From: Agrobacterium tumefaciens
GTDB lineage: Bacteria; Pseudomonadota; Alphaproteobacteria; Rhizobiales; Rhizobiaceae
Length of the DNA: 64,000 nt
Assembly: GCF_017726655.1 (NCBI RefSeq)
Contig: NZ_CP072308.1
Coordinates: forward strand, 2,678,001-2,742,000
Reading direction: 5' to 3'
Numbering within the stretch: the first letter of the stretch is position 1; each line of letters begins with the position of its first letter. The notes under the pieces were generated by a model that did not search any database, was not told the origin of the DNA, and saw only the letters and a program-made list of their open reading frames with translations. Positions 53,255-61,698 of the stretch are shown here, piece after piece. The position numbers were made by a program, and so were the translations under genes.

Positions 53255-53926
53255 ATGGCAAACGAGAATGATACCTTTATCCGCGAAGTGAACGAGCAGA
53301 TCCGCTCCGAGCAGCTGTCGCGCTTCTGGGGCCGTTACGGTATCGTGGTCGTGGGCGCCGCCGTTCTCGTCGTTCTCGGTGCCGCCGGCGCCGGCATCTA
53401 CGAATACTGGAACACCAGCCGCGCTTCCAATTCGGGCGATCAGTTCCTGGCGGCCCTGACGCTTGCTTCGGAAAACAAGACGGATGAGGCGCTGAAGGCG
53501 TTTGCCGATCTCGAAACCTCCGGTCACGGCAATTATCCCGTTCTGGCGAAGTTCCGTTCGGCAACGCTGCTGTCCCAAAAGGGCGATGCGGCGGGTGCTA
53601 TTGCCGCCTTCACGGCAATCGGCAACGATAATTCCGCGCCGCAGGTGTTCCGTGATACCGCCAAGGTGCGCGCCGCCTGGCTGCTGGTCGATAACGGCAC
53701 CTATGAGCAGGTGGCTGCGCTTGCCGAGCCGCTCAGCACCGATGGCCAGACCATGCGGGCTTCCGCCCGCGAGGCGCTCGGTCTTGCCGCCTATAAGGCT
53801 GGGGATTTCGCCAAGGCCAAGCAATGGTTCGAGCAGATCATCAGCGACACGCAGGCGCCGCGCAATGTGACGAACCGCGCGCAGATCATGCTCGACAACA
53901 TCACCGCTTCGGGCAAGGCTGCCTAA
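53255..53926 (+). CDS. TPR-containing membrane-anchored protein, YfgM-like
   Basis: 223 residues from the ATG at 53255, which has ACGGAGAA upstream. A short cytoplasmic N-terminus (FIREVNEQIRSEQLSRFWGRYG) leads into one membrane helix (VVVGAAVLVVLGAAGAGIY) and then periplasmic TPR-like helices. The layout is that of E. coli YfgM, which assists periplasmic chaperone traffic at SecYEG. As in E. coli, der lies downstream, but the bamB gene usually between them is absent. Confidence 0.82.
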   Translation: MANENDTFIREVNEQIRSEQLSRFWGRYGIVVVGAAVLVVLGAAGAGIYEYWNTSRASNSGDQFLAALTLASENKTDEALKAFADLETSGHGNYPVLAKFRSATLLSQKGDAAGAIAAFTAIGNDNSAPQVFRDTAKVRAAWLLVDNGTYEQVAALAEPLSTDGQTMRASAREALGLAAYKAGDFAKAKQWFEQIISDTQAPRNVTNRAQIMLDNITASGKAA

Positions 53927-54006
53927 CGCCGCTGCCCAACCCGAGATCGCGCCGACAATCTTCGCATTGCCAAAGCGATCCAACGCATTATTTTACGCAT
54001 GTCCTT

Positions 54007-54033
54007 TGCCCAAAACAGGTAACGTTTTGGGCA
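54007..54033 (+). promoter_or_regulatory. Inverted repeat in the der leader
   Basis: TGCCCAAAAC and GTTTTGGGCA pair perfectly around a 7-base loop, and GCATGTC/GACGTGC extend the stem with one mismatch and a small bulge. It ends 25 bases before the der start. No T tract follows, so attenuation by other means or a protein-binding site are both possible. Confidence 0.45.
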
Positions 54034-54058
54034 GACGTGCTTTAAGGAACCAGGATCA

Positions 54059-55489
54059 ATGAGCTTCACCGTCGCCATAGTCGGGCGCCCCAATGTCGGC
54101 AAGTCCACGCTTTTCAACCGTCTCGTCGGAAAGAAGCTGGCGCTGGTGGACGACACGCCGGGCGTGACCCGCGACCGCCGTCCGGGCGAGGCAAAACTCG
54201 TCGACCTGCGTTTCACCATCATCGATACCGCCGGTCTGGAGCAATCCGGGCCGGAAACGCTTCAGGGCCGCATGTGGGCCCAGACGGAAGCGGCGATCGA
54301 CGACGCCGACGTGACACTCTTCGTCGTCGATGCCAAGGCAGGCCTGACGCCGGCCGACGAGACGCTGGCGGAAATGCTGCGCCGCCGCGGCAAGCCGGTG
54401 GTGCTGGTCGCCAACAAGTCCGAAGCGCGCGGTTCCGACGCCGGTTTCTATGATGCCTTCACGCTCGGTCTTGGCGATCCTTGCCCGATCTCGGCGGAAC
54501 ACGGCCAGGGCATGATCGACCTGCGCGACGCCATCGTCGAGGCAATCGGCGAAGACGTCGCCTTCCCGCCTGAGGTGGACGAGGCGGAAACGGATATCGT
54601 TTTGCCGCGCAGCGAGCCGGGTAGCGAAGACGATGAAGACGAAGAGCCTGTCTATGACGAGACCAAGCCGCTGCGTGTCGCCATTATCGGCCGGCCGAAT
54701 GCGGGCAAGTCGACGCTGATCAACCGTTTCCTTGGCGAAGACCGACTTTTGACCGGCCCCGAAGCCGGCATCACCCGCGACAGCATTTCCGTCGAATGGG
54801 ACTGGCGCGGCCGCACCATCAAGATGTTCGATACGGCCGGCATGCGCCGTAAGGCCAAGGTGACGGAGAAGCTGGAAAAGCTCTCGGTTGCGGATTCGCT
54901 ACGCTCGATCCGCTTCGCCGAAACCGTCGTCATCGTGTTCGACAGCACCATCCCGTTCGAAAAGCAGGATTTGCAACTGGTCGATCTCGTCATCCGCGAA
55001 GGCCGCGCCGCCGTGCTCGCCTTCAACAAGTGGGATCTGGTGGAAGACCCGCAGGCCTATCTGGCCGATCTGCGCGAAAAGACCGAGCGTCTCCTGCCGC
55101 AGGCGCGCGGCATTCGTGCCGTGCCGATCTCCGGCCAGACGGGTTATGGTCTCGACCGGCTGATGCAGAACATCATCGACACGGACAAGGTCTGGAACCG
55201 CCGTATCTCGACCGCCCGTCTCAACCGCTGGCTCGACGCGCAGACCACGCAGCATCCGCCGCCGGCGGTCTCCGGCCGTCGCCTGAAGCTGAAATATATG
55301 ACGCAGGTCAAGGCCCGCCCGCCCGCCTTCATGATTTCGTGCACCCGGCCGGAAGCTATTCCGGAGAGCTATACGCGATATCTGGTCAATGGCCTGCGCA
55401 AGGATTTCGATATGCCGGGCGTGCCAATCCGCGTGCATTATCGCGGCTCGGACAATCCGTTTGAGAGCAAGGCGAAGAAGCGGCGTTGA
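54059..55489 (+). CDS. der: Ribosome-assembly GTPase Der (EngA)
   Basis: 476 residues with the two consecutive GTPase domains unique to Der: [20 protein letters not shown] near residue 8 and [16 protein letters not shown] near residue 211, each with its DTAG ([18 protein letters not shown]) and NKxD ([14 protein letters not shown]). An acidic linker (SEDDEDEEP) separates them, and a C-terminal KH-like domain ends in a basic tail (SKAKKRR). Essential for 50S subunit assembly. In the first domain NKSE replaces the usual NKxD, a known variation. Confidence 0.96.
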   Translation: MSFTVAIVGRPNVGKSTLFNRLVGKKLALVDDTPGVTRDRRPGEAKLVDLRFTIIDTAGLEQSGPETLQGRMWAQTEAAIDDADVTLFVVDAKAGLTPADETLAEMLRRRGKPVVLVANKSEARGSDAGFYDAFTLGLGDPCPISAEHGQGMIDLRDAIVEAIGEDVAFPPEVDEAETDIVLPRSEPGSEDDEDEEPVYDETKPLRVAIIGRPNAGKSTLINRFLGEDRLLTGPEAGITRDSISVEWDWRGRTIKMFDTAGMRRKAKVTEKLEKLSVADSLRSIRFAETVVIVFDSTIPFEKQDLQLVDLVIREGRAAVLAFNKWDLVEDPQAYLADLREKTERLLPQARGIRAVPISGQTGYGLDRLMQNIIDTDKVWNRRISTARLNRWLDAQTTQHPPPAVSGRRLKLKYMTQVKARPPAFMISCTRPEAIPESYTRYLVNGLRKDFDMPGVPIRVHYRGSDNPFESKAKKRR

Positions 55490-55528
55490 TCGGCCTTCGA
55501 TTCTAGGGCGCAACGATGCGGCATATTT

Positions 55529-55650
55529 CTTCTCCCCGCCGGGGAGAAGGTGGCCCGAAGGGTCGGATGAGGGGGCAACGTTGCCGTATCTCACGACCCT
55601 TGCCCCCTCATCCCGCTGCCGCGGACTTCTCCCCCTCGGGGAGAAGAAAC
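55529..55650. repeat. RIME-type intergenic repeat, copy 5
   Basis: TTCTTCTCCCCGCCGGGGAG, GTGGCCCGAAGGGTCGGATG, then CCCCCTCATCCCGCTGCCGC and CTTCTCCCCCTCGGGGAGAA. It uses one GGTCGGATG-type and one GCGGGATG-type module. It lies between der and the next rightward gene. Confidence 0.8.
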
Positions 55651-55696
55651 AAGCGGCGGACGCTCATCCAACGCCCTGTTTTGAAGAGTAAAAATC

Positions 55697-56305
55697 ATGC
55701 TGATCAAGCAGACCGACTATCAGCGGATCTACCGCGTTATCAACAGCCTGCTCCTGGCGCAGAACGCCGATCCCGCTTCGGCCTCAATGTATTTCAGCAC
55801 TTTCGGCGCGTTCATCCTGCAGCAGCATTACAAGGTGAAGGCCGTGCCGAAGGGTGGGCTTGCGGCCTATAATCTGGGCGGAAAAGTGCTCCTGTTCGCG
55901 GATCATCGCGACGACGGTTATGTGACGGGCGCGGGCGAAAATTTCCACTGCTGGATCGAGGCCGACGGCTGGGCGATCGATTTCATGGCGCCAGCCTTTT
56001 CGCAGGGCGGGGACGCGCTTTCCGTGCCGGCAAAAATGTTCCAGCGACCGCTCTCCGCCATGGCGGCATCCATTAACGATCTCGGCCGATCCGGCGATTT
56101 CTTTTATCGTTCGGAGCCGGAAGCAACCGCCAGGCGCTTTGCCGAATGGCACAAACAGGCGGCGATCGGAGATATGGCAAGCGTCGCCGCCAACTGGTTT
56201 CGCAAGTCACCCAAGCAGATGGCCGCATCTCTTTCGGTCAAGGACCGGGATGGAAAGGAACGGGTCGTGCCGCTGACGGGCCAGTCGCTGGTCGGCGCCT
56301 GGTAA
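55697..56305 (+). CDS. DUF2026-like protein of unknown function
   Basis: 202 residues. MYFSTFGAFILQQHYKVKA, GENFHCWIEADGWAIDFMAP and FQRPLSAMAASINDL resemble the DUF2026 family. The stretch with His and Cys/Trp in FHCWIE followed by IDFMAP recalls the His/Asp part of transglutaminase-like folds, but no clear catalytic Cys precedes it. No signal peptide. Function unknown. Confidence 0.65.
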   Translation: MLIKQTDYQRIYRVINSLLLAQNADPASASMYFSTFGAFILQQHYKVKAVPKGGLAAYNLGGKVLLFADHRDDGYVTGAGENFHCWIEADGWAIDFMAPAFSQGGDALSVPAKMFQRPLSAMAASINDLGRSGDFFYRSEPEATARRFAEWHKQAAIGDMASVAANWFRKSPKQMAASLSVKDRDGKERVVPLTGQSLVGAW

Positions 56306-56479
56306 ACGTGTTTTGTCGGAATAAGGACGGCCAGCGTAATCTCGCGGCAGCCGCCTGACGTCAATCAGCAGCCCGACCCCGTTCTAAAGATAACGGCAGT
56401 CGCGTCCTGATCGCCTTGTGACATTCCCGTCATGTTTCGTCCACTGGCCCCGCGCAAAAAAAGCGGGGATGCCTTGCCT

Positions 56480-57529
56480 TCAGGCAAGCTGCGAACGGGA
56501 CAGCAGCGGCAGAGATTTTCCGGCGGCATGGATGACATTGTCGAGGAATTGTTTGGAGGCCTTTTCCCAGCTGTAGCTTTTGGAAAGGGCAAGCGCTGCC
56601 TGTGGTGAGCAGTGAAGCGCCGCCAGACAGGCATTGCGCAGATTATTGTCCAAAGCGCCGGCAGCCGGGTTGCCGCCGAGAATGTCGATCGGTCCGGTAA
56701 CGGGGAAGGCGGCGACGGGCACGCCGCTGGCCAGCGCTTCGAGAATGGTGTTGCCGAAGGTGTCCGTCTTGGATGGGAAAACGAAGACATCGGCCTGGGC
56801 ATAGGCATCGGCCAGGTCCTCACCGGTCTTTATGCCGGTGAAGAGAACATCGGGATATTTTTCCTGCAAGTCGTGGCGGGCAGGGCCATCGCCAATCACC
56901 ACCTTGGAACCCGGCAGATCGAGGTCGAGAAATTCCGGCAGGTTCTTCTCCACCGCCACACGTCCTACGGTCATGAAAATCGGTCTCGGCAGGTCGAAAG
57001 GCAGCTTGGTTTTCGGGCGGGGATGGAAAAGTTCGGCGTCGATGCCGCGGCTCCAGCGTTTCAGGTTGCGCACGCCGCGGGCTTCCAGTTCGGTCTCGAG
57101 GCTCGGGGTGGCCACCATGCAGGTGTTGCCGCCATTGTGGAACCAGCGCACGAAGGCATAAAGCCAGCTTTCCGGTACGGGAAAGCGCGCCGCCACATAT
57201 TCGGGAAAGCGGGTGTGGTAGCTGGTGGAAAAGCGCATGCGGTTCTTCACGCACCATCGCCGCGCCATGAAGCCCAGCGGCCCTTCTGTCGCAATATGCA
57301 CGAAGGACGGCTGGCTTTTTTCGATCTCCGCCGCCACGCGGCGATAACCGGCGACCGACAGGCGGATTTCCGGATAGGTGGGGCAGGGGATGCTGTAGAA
57401 ACTCTGCGGCGTCACCATACGCACGTCGACGCCGAGCCGCGCAAGTTCGGTATTGGTATTCTCAATCGAGCGAACCACGCCGTTGACCTGCGGGTGCCAG
57501 GCATCTGTGACAATCGTGATTCTCGTCAT
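56480..57529 (-). CDS. agt: GT4 glycosyltransferase, probable diacylglycerol glycosyltransferase (Agt-like)
   Basis: 349 residues of the GT-B fold: ITIVTDAWHPQVNGVVRSI at the N-terminus, MTVGRVAVEKNLPEFLDL and VFVFPSKTDTFGNTILEALASG with the nucleotide-sugar Glu motif at the C-terminal half. Agrobacterium Agt, which makes glucosyl- and glucuronosyl-diacylglycerol when phosphate is scarce, belongs to this group, and the position in a C58-like gene order fits. A PHO box lies 75-92 bases upstream. The start is the ATG at 57529; a GTG two codons earlier is too close to the AGGA. The gene name is provisional. Confidence 0.8.
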   Translation of the reverse strand: MTRITIVTDAWHPQVNGVVRSIENTNTELARLGVDVRMVTPQSFYSIPCPTYPEIRLSVAGYRRVAAEIEKSQPSFVHIATEGPLGFMARRWCVKNRMRFSTSYHTRFPEYVAARFPVPESWLYAFVRWFHNGGNTCMVATPSLETELEARGVRNLKRWSRGIDAELFHPRPKTKLPFDLPRPIFMTVGRVAVEKNLPEFLDLDLPGSKVVIGDGPARHDLQEKYPDVLFTGIKTGEDLADAYAQADVFVFPSKTDTFGNTILEALASGVPVAAFPVTGPIDILGGNPAAGALDNNLRNACLAALHCSPQAALALSKSYSWEKASKQFLDNVIHAAGKSLPLLSRSQLA

Positions 57530-57603
57530 GAACACCGATCCTGCTCATTTGCACACGGGCGAATCCCCATTGCCCGGCTTCCGCCCGTATATGGGGCGCG
57601 CGT

Positions 57604-57621
57604 GTTACAGGATCATGTCAG
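57604..57621 (-). promoter_or_regulatory. PHO box upstream of the agt-like glycosyltransferase
   Basis: On the minus strand CTGACAT-GATC-CTGTAAC matches the PhoB consensus (two CTGTCAT-like heptamers, 4-base spacer) at 12 of 14 heptamer positions. About 11 bases downstream lies CATATAC, a good -10 element, as in PhoB-dependent promoters. The box is about 75 bases before the start codon. Confidence 0.7.
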
Positions 57622-57645
57622 GGCGGTATCGGCGGCGCCCAGGGG

Positions 57646-58566
57646 TTAGCCGACCAGCGGCAGCAACTCCGGGCTGATCAGCGCGCCATGGTGGCCGATG
57701 ACGGTTGCCGCGGCCCTTGCGGCGAAGGTGGCGGCCTCTTCCGGAGAGCTTCCGGTCACATAGCGGGCAAGGAAGGCGCCGTTGAAACTGTCGCCAGCGC
57801 TCGTCGTGTCCACCACATCCACGGCCTTTTCCGCCGGGGCGTGGCTGCGGCTGCCGCCGAAATCGAGTGTTGCGCCCTTGGCGCCGTCCTTCACGACGAT
57901 GTTTTCAACGCCGAGCGAACGGTAGCGGGTGATGGTCGCTTCCACGGAGACATCGCCGAAATGGCTGGCCTCGTCATCGAAGCTCGGCATGACAAGCGTT
58001 GCGGCGCGGGCACCATTGGAGATCGTCTGCAGCATGACGTCCTTGTCAGCCCAGAGGCGCGGGCGGATGTTGGGATCGAAGACCACCAGCTTGCCCGCCG
58101 CCTTGGCGCGGCGCAGTTCCGCGAGGAACGTATCGACATCATGCGCGGAGGCGAGAATGGCGAGCGTGATGCCGGAGAAATAGACCACATCCGCGCTTTC
58201 CACCGTTCTACGCAAGTGGTCCGCGTCCGCAGCGAGCTGTCTTGCCGCCGCGGCATTGCGCCAGTAGCTGAAGGTGCGTTCGCCGTCCTTCAGGTTGATG
58301 AGGTAGAGGCCGGGCGTGCCACCCTTGATGCGGCGGATTTTTTCAGTGCCGATTCCGGCTTCGGCAATAAAGGCCAGCATGTCTTGCGAGAGCGGATCAT
58401 CGCCGAGGGCAGTGAAATAATCGACGGACCAGTCTTGCGGCAGACAGGCGCGGGCATACCAGGCGGTATTGAACGTATCCCCGGCAAAACCCTTGCGCAG
58501 CAGCCCGTTGCCGGCCTGCGACAATTCCACCATGCATTCGCCAATCGACAGAAACCGTCCGCCCAC
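57646..58566 (-). CDS. kdgK: 2-dehydro-3-deoxygluconokinase (PfkB family)
   Basis: 306 residues from the GTG at 58566, which has GGAGGATGAT just upstream. FLSIGECMVELSQAGNG at the start, FAGDTFNTAWYARACLP, VVFDPNIRPRLW and the active-site VDVVDTTSAGDSFNGAFLA with catalytic Asp are typical of KDG kinases in the PfkB family. Phosphorylates 2-keto-3-deoxygluconate for aldol cleavage. Longer annotation back to 58626 is possible but would add residues without family character. Confidence 0.89.
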   Translation of the reverse strand: MGGRFLSIGECMVELSQAGNGLLRKGFAGDTFNTAWYARACLPQDWSVDYFTALGDDPLSQDMLAFIAEAGIGTEKIRRIKGGTPGLYLINLKDGERTFSYWRNAAAARQLAADADHLRRTVESADVVYFSGITLAILASAHDVDTFLAELRRAKAAGKLVVFDPNIRPRLWADKDVMLQTISNGARAATLVMPSFDDEASHFGDVSVEATITRYRSLGVENIVVKDGAKGATLDFGGSRSHAPAEKAVDVVDTTSAGDSFNGAFLARYVTGSSPEEAATFAARAAATVIGHHGALISPELLPLVG

Positions 58567-58721
58567 GCCATCATCCTCCCGAATTTTCCAGCCATGCGGC
58601 TTACGACGAGCGCAGGCTGCTGACAAGGGCGGTTCTCGCCGTTTGTGCAGGTGCGAAGTTAAGGTTTACGCGGAGGCATCGGCTTTATATTCTCCCGACA
58701 GACATGCTCAGGAGATTGCCG

Positions 58722-60386
58722 ATGACGTTATCCCATGCCCCGGTCCACAAACCCCAAGCGCAATCGGACTGGTGGAAGGGAGCGGTGATCTATCAGGTCT
58801 ATCCGCGCTCGTTTCAGGATACGACAGGCGACGGCTATGGCGATCTTGCCGGCGTGACCAAGCGCTTGCCATACATCGCTTCGCTCGGTGTCGATGCTAT
58901 CTGGCTTTCGCCCTTCTTCACCTCGCCCATGGCGGATATGGGCTACGACGTTTCCGATTATTGCAGTGTCGATCCGCTGTTCGGCACGCTTGCCGATTTC
59001 GACGCGCTGATGGCCGAGGCGCATCGCCTCGGCTTAAAAGTCATCATCGATCAGGTGATTTCGCACACGTCGGACCAGCATCCCTGGTTTGTGGACAGCC
59101 GGGCGAGCCGGACAAACAGCAAGGCCGACTGGTATGTCTGGGCCAACCCCAAGCCGGATGGCACGGCACCGACAAACTGGCTTTCAGTATTCGGCGGACC
59201 GGCCTGGGAATGGGACGGGGTGCGCAAGCAATATTACATGCACAGCTTCCTGGCGTCGCAACCGGACCTGAATTTCCACAATCCCGAGGTTCAGGATGCG
59301 CTGCTGAAAACGGTACGCTTCTGGCTGGATCGCGGCGTGGACGGTTTCCGGCTCGATACCGTCAACCACTATTTCCACGACAAGCTTCTGCGCGACAACC
59401 CGCCGCTGTTCGACGAGGAAAGCTTCGGGCTCGACGCTTCCGACGTCAATCCCTACGGCATGCAGGACCATCTCTACGACAAGACGCGGCCGGAAAACAT
59501 CGAATTCCTGAAGCGCTTCCGCGCGCTGCTCGATGAATATGAGGGCCGCGCCACCGTGGGAGAGGTGGGAGACGGGGCAAGATCGCTCAAAACCGTTGCC
59601 GCCTACACCTCCGGCAACGACAAGCTCAACATGTGCTACACCTTCGACCTTCTGGGGCCGGATTTCACCGCCAAACACATTCGCGGATCCGTCGAAACCT
59701 TCGGCAAGGTAGTGACGGATGGGTGGGTGTGCTGGGCCTTTTCCAACCATGACGTGGTGCGTCACCTCAGCCGCTTTTCGGAAGGCGCCGAAGAACAGAC
59801 GCGGGTTGCCAAGCTCGCGATCTGCGTTCTCGCCAGTTTGCGCGGGTCCATTTGCCTCTATCAGGGCGAGGAACTCGGCTTGACGGAGGCGGAACTGGCT
59901 TTCGCGGATTTGCGTGACCCCTATGGTATTCGCTTCTGGCCCGCCTTCAAGGGGCGCGATGGATGCCGCACGCCGATGGTGTGGGAAACAGGCAAGCAGA
60001 ATTCCGGCTTTTCAACCGCTGAGAAACCGTGGCTGCCGGTGCCCTATGCGCATGCGATGCACGCTGCGGATGCGCAGGAACGCAGGCCGGACTCGATCCT
60101 CAACCATTACCGGGCGGTCCTGTCGTTCCGGAAAAGCCACGGCGCGCTGCGTGACGGCGACATGACGTTCCTGAAAACCAATCTCGACGTGCTGGCCTTC
60201 ACGCGCCATAAAGGGGAGCACACTTTGCTCTTTGTTTTCAACCTGACGCGCAAGCCGGTGGAGTTTCCCGTCCCCAAGGGCATGAGCGTAACCACAATTC
60301 TGCCTATGCCGGGGTTCGAGCCGCTGTTTGATGGCGGCACCGTCAAGCTGGAGGGGCTGGACGTCTTTTGCGGGATCGTTTCATGA
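58722..60386 (+). CDS. aglA: Alpha-glucosidase (GH13)
   Basis: 554 residues. DWWKGAVIYQVYPRSFQDTT starts the barrel; the catalytic residues are Asp212 (DGFRLDTVNHYF), Glu281 (ATVGEVGD) and Asp344 (FSNHDVVRHLS). The set and length fit oligo-1,4/1,6-glucosidases and the AglA group of rhizobia that split sucrose, trehalulose or maltose-type sugars in the cytoplasm. GGAG precedes the ATG at 58722 by nine bases. No sugar transporter is adjacent. The stop overlaps the downstream acetyltransferase start. Confidence 0.91.
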   Translation: MTLSHAPVHKPQAQSDWWKGAVIYQVYPRSFQDTTGDGYGDLAGVTKRLPYIASLGVDAIWLSPFFTSPMADMGYDVSDYCSVDPLFGTLADFDALMAEAHRLGLKVIIDQVISHTSDQHPWFVDSRASRTNSKADWYVWANPKPDGTAPTNWLSVFGGPAWEWDGVRKQYYMHSFLASQPDLNFHNPEVQDALLKTVRFWLDRGVDGFRLDTVNHYFHDKLLRDNPPLFDEESFGLDASDVNPYGMQDHLYDKTRPENIEFLKRFRALLDEYEGRATVGEVGDGARSLKTVAAYTSGNDKLNMCYTFDLLGPDFTAKHIRGSVETFGKVVTDGWVCWAFSNHDVVRHLSRFSEGAEEQTRVAKLAICVLASLRGSICLYQGEELGLTEAELAFADLRDPYGIRFWPAFKGRDGCRTPMVWETGKQNSGFSTAEKPWLPVPYAHAMHAADAQERRPDSILNHYRAVLSFRKSHGALRDGDMTFLKTNLDVLAFTRHKGEHTLLFVFNLTRKPVEFPVPKGMSVTTILPMPGFEPLFDGGTVKLEGLDVFCGIVS

Positions 60387-60832
60387 TCAAGTCTTATGAA
60401 GTGCAAAACGCTGGCGATTACCCGGATGACTGGTGCCTTCTGCGACACCGCCTGTGGCCGGATACGACCCTGGACGATCACAGGGCCGAGTTACAGGATG
60501 TCTGCGAAAACGGCGCCGGCTTCATCGTCCACGGTCCTGATGGATCGGCCATCGGTTTCGCCGAGGCCAGTTTGCGGCGGGATTACGTCAATGGTTGCGA
60601 TACGTCGCCCGTGGCCTTTCTCGAAGGGATTTACGTGGAGGAGGCGTATCGGCGGCAGGGCGTCGCCGCCGCGCTGGTGACGGAGGTAACCCGGTGGGCG
60701 ATAGCCCAGGGCGTCAGCGAACTCGCCTCCGATGCCGATATCGCCAATCTCAGCTCTCACCGCATGCATGCCGCGCTCGGATTTGAGGAGACGGAGCGCG
60801 TGGTGTATTTTCGCCGAAGGCTGGCTCCCTGA
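60383..60832 (+). CDS. AAC(6')-type aminoglycoside acetyltransferase (GNAT)
   Basis: 149 residues. RHRLWPDTTLDDHRAEL, GFAEASLRRDYVNGCDTSPV, FLEGIYVEEAYRRQGVAAAL and HAALGFEETERVVYFRR follow chromosomal AAC(6')-I enzymes closely. These acetylate the 6' amino group of kanamycin-type drugs, but chromosomal members often have another natural substrate. The ATG overlaps the alpha-glucosidase stop (ATGA), so both are translated from one mRNA, an unexpected pairing. Confidence 0.82.
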   Translation: MIKSYEVQNAGDYPDDWCLLRHRLWPDTTLDDHRAELQDVCENGAGFIVHGPDGSAIGFAEASLRRDYVNGCDTSPVAFLEGIYVEEAYRRQGVAAALVTEVTRWAIAQGVSELASDADIANLSSHRMHAALGFEETERVVYFRRRLAP

Positions 60833-61009
60833 TATCCCACCTGCAGGAGTAACAATACATATAATAAAATATTGAAATATGCTAATATATTCCGGATTTG
60901 TTTACATTTATATTTAGCAACTCCAGTCTTGCATAAGTTTCGGTCGCTAATATTTCTCACGTCAAGTATTTCATGTTTGCAACTGCAAGGCGATGCAGGG
61001 GATATTGTT

Positions 61010-61633
61010 ATGCCTGTTTCATTCAAGAGTTTGAACCAGTCCTCCGGCGGCAATTCGCGTTCTTCCCGCGCCAAAACGCAGCCGGCGAGACAGCCGTCAT
61101 CGATCCGCGACACCTTTTCTGCCGGGCAGTCGTCCGTTCGTGCATCATCTGCATCCTCGCAAACGTCGCAGGCTTCGCGAACCTCCCAGTCGGCTCGAAG
61201 CGCGCAAAGCGCCCAGAGCGCTGCCGCCGCGCCCAATTTTCCCACCGATGACATGACGTCGTCTGATTTCATGCAGTCTCTGAAAGCAAAGCTTTCCGCG
61301 TCAGGGGATGATCCGGAGCAATATCTGCGCGCACGGTCGATGGTGGATGCCCTCTCGACCGGCCAATTGAAGGTTTCCGACCCTACGAAAGGTAAAGCGG
61401 TCAATGCGTGGGATCCAGGCCAGAAAGGCACGAAGTCGACGGCCGCGACGGACATTGGCAAAACCGATTGGGTCGACTTCCTCAACGGCCATCTCAAGCG
61501 CAGTGACGACGGGACCCTGTCTAAGGGCAAAAATGGCAGCTATGTCGACAAAACAACGGGCAGCAATGCGTATTTCGGCAAGGTTGCAGACCGGTATTAT
61601 TACGTCACATGGCCGTCGGAATCCAAGGCCTGA
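61010..61633 (+). CDS. Ser/Gln-rich protein of unknown function
   Basis: 207 residues from the ATG at 61010 (GGGG upstream). The first 80 residues are low in complexity, basic and rich in Ser, Gln, Arg and Ala with repeated SQ/SA steps (SSASSQTSQASRTSQSARSA). A compact domain follows (FMQSLKAKLSASGDDPEQYL, then WVDFLNGHLKRSDDGTLSK and a Tyr-rich end). No signal peptide or membrane helix. I do not recognise the family. A disordered Ser-rich N-terminus before a small globular domain is reminiscent of secreted effectors, but nothing else supports that. The upstream 170 bases are AT-rich. Confidence 0.65.
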   Translation: MPVSFKSLNQSSGGNSRSSRAKTQPARQPSSIRDTFSAGQSSVRASSASSQTSQASRTSQSARSAQSAQSAAAAPNFPTDDMTSSDFMQSLKAKLSASGDDPEQYLRARSMVDALSTGQLKVSDPTKGKAVNAWDPGQKGTKSTAATDIGKTDWVDFLNGHLKRSDDGTLSKGKNGSYVDKTTGSNAYFGKVADRYYYVTWPSESKA

Positions 61634-61698
61634 GAACGCGATCCGCGCCTGAAGGCGCGGACGTTGCGCTCAATGGACTTTGGTCCGAAATCCCTCTG

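Noticed and set aside
56448..56468. CCCCGC...GCGGGG hairpin after the glycosyltransferase gene as terminator
   Set aside because: The A/T run lies in the loop instead of after the stem, so it does not have terminator form.
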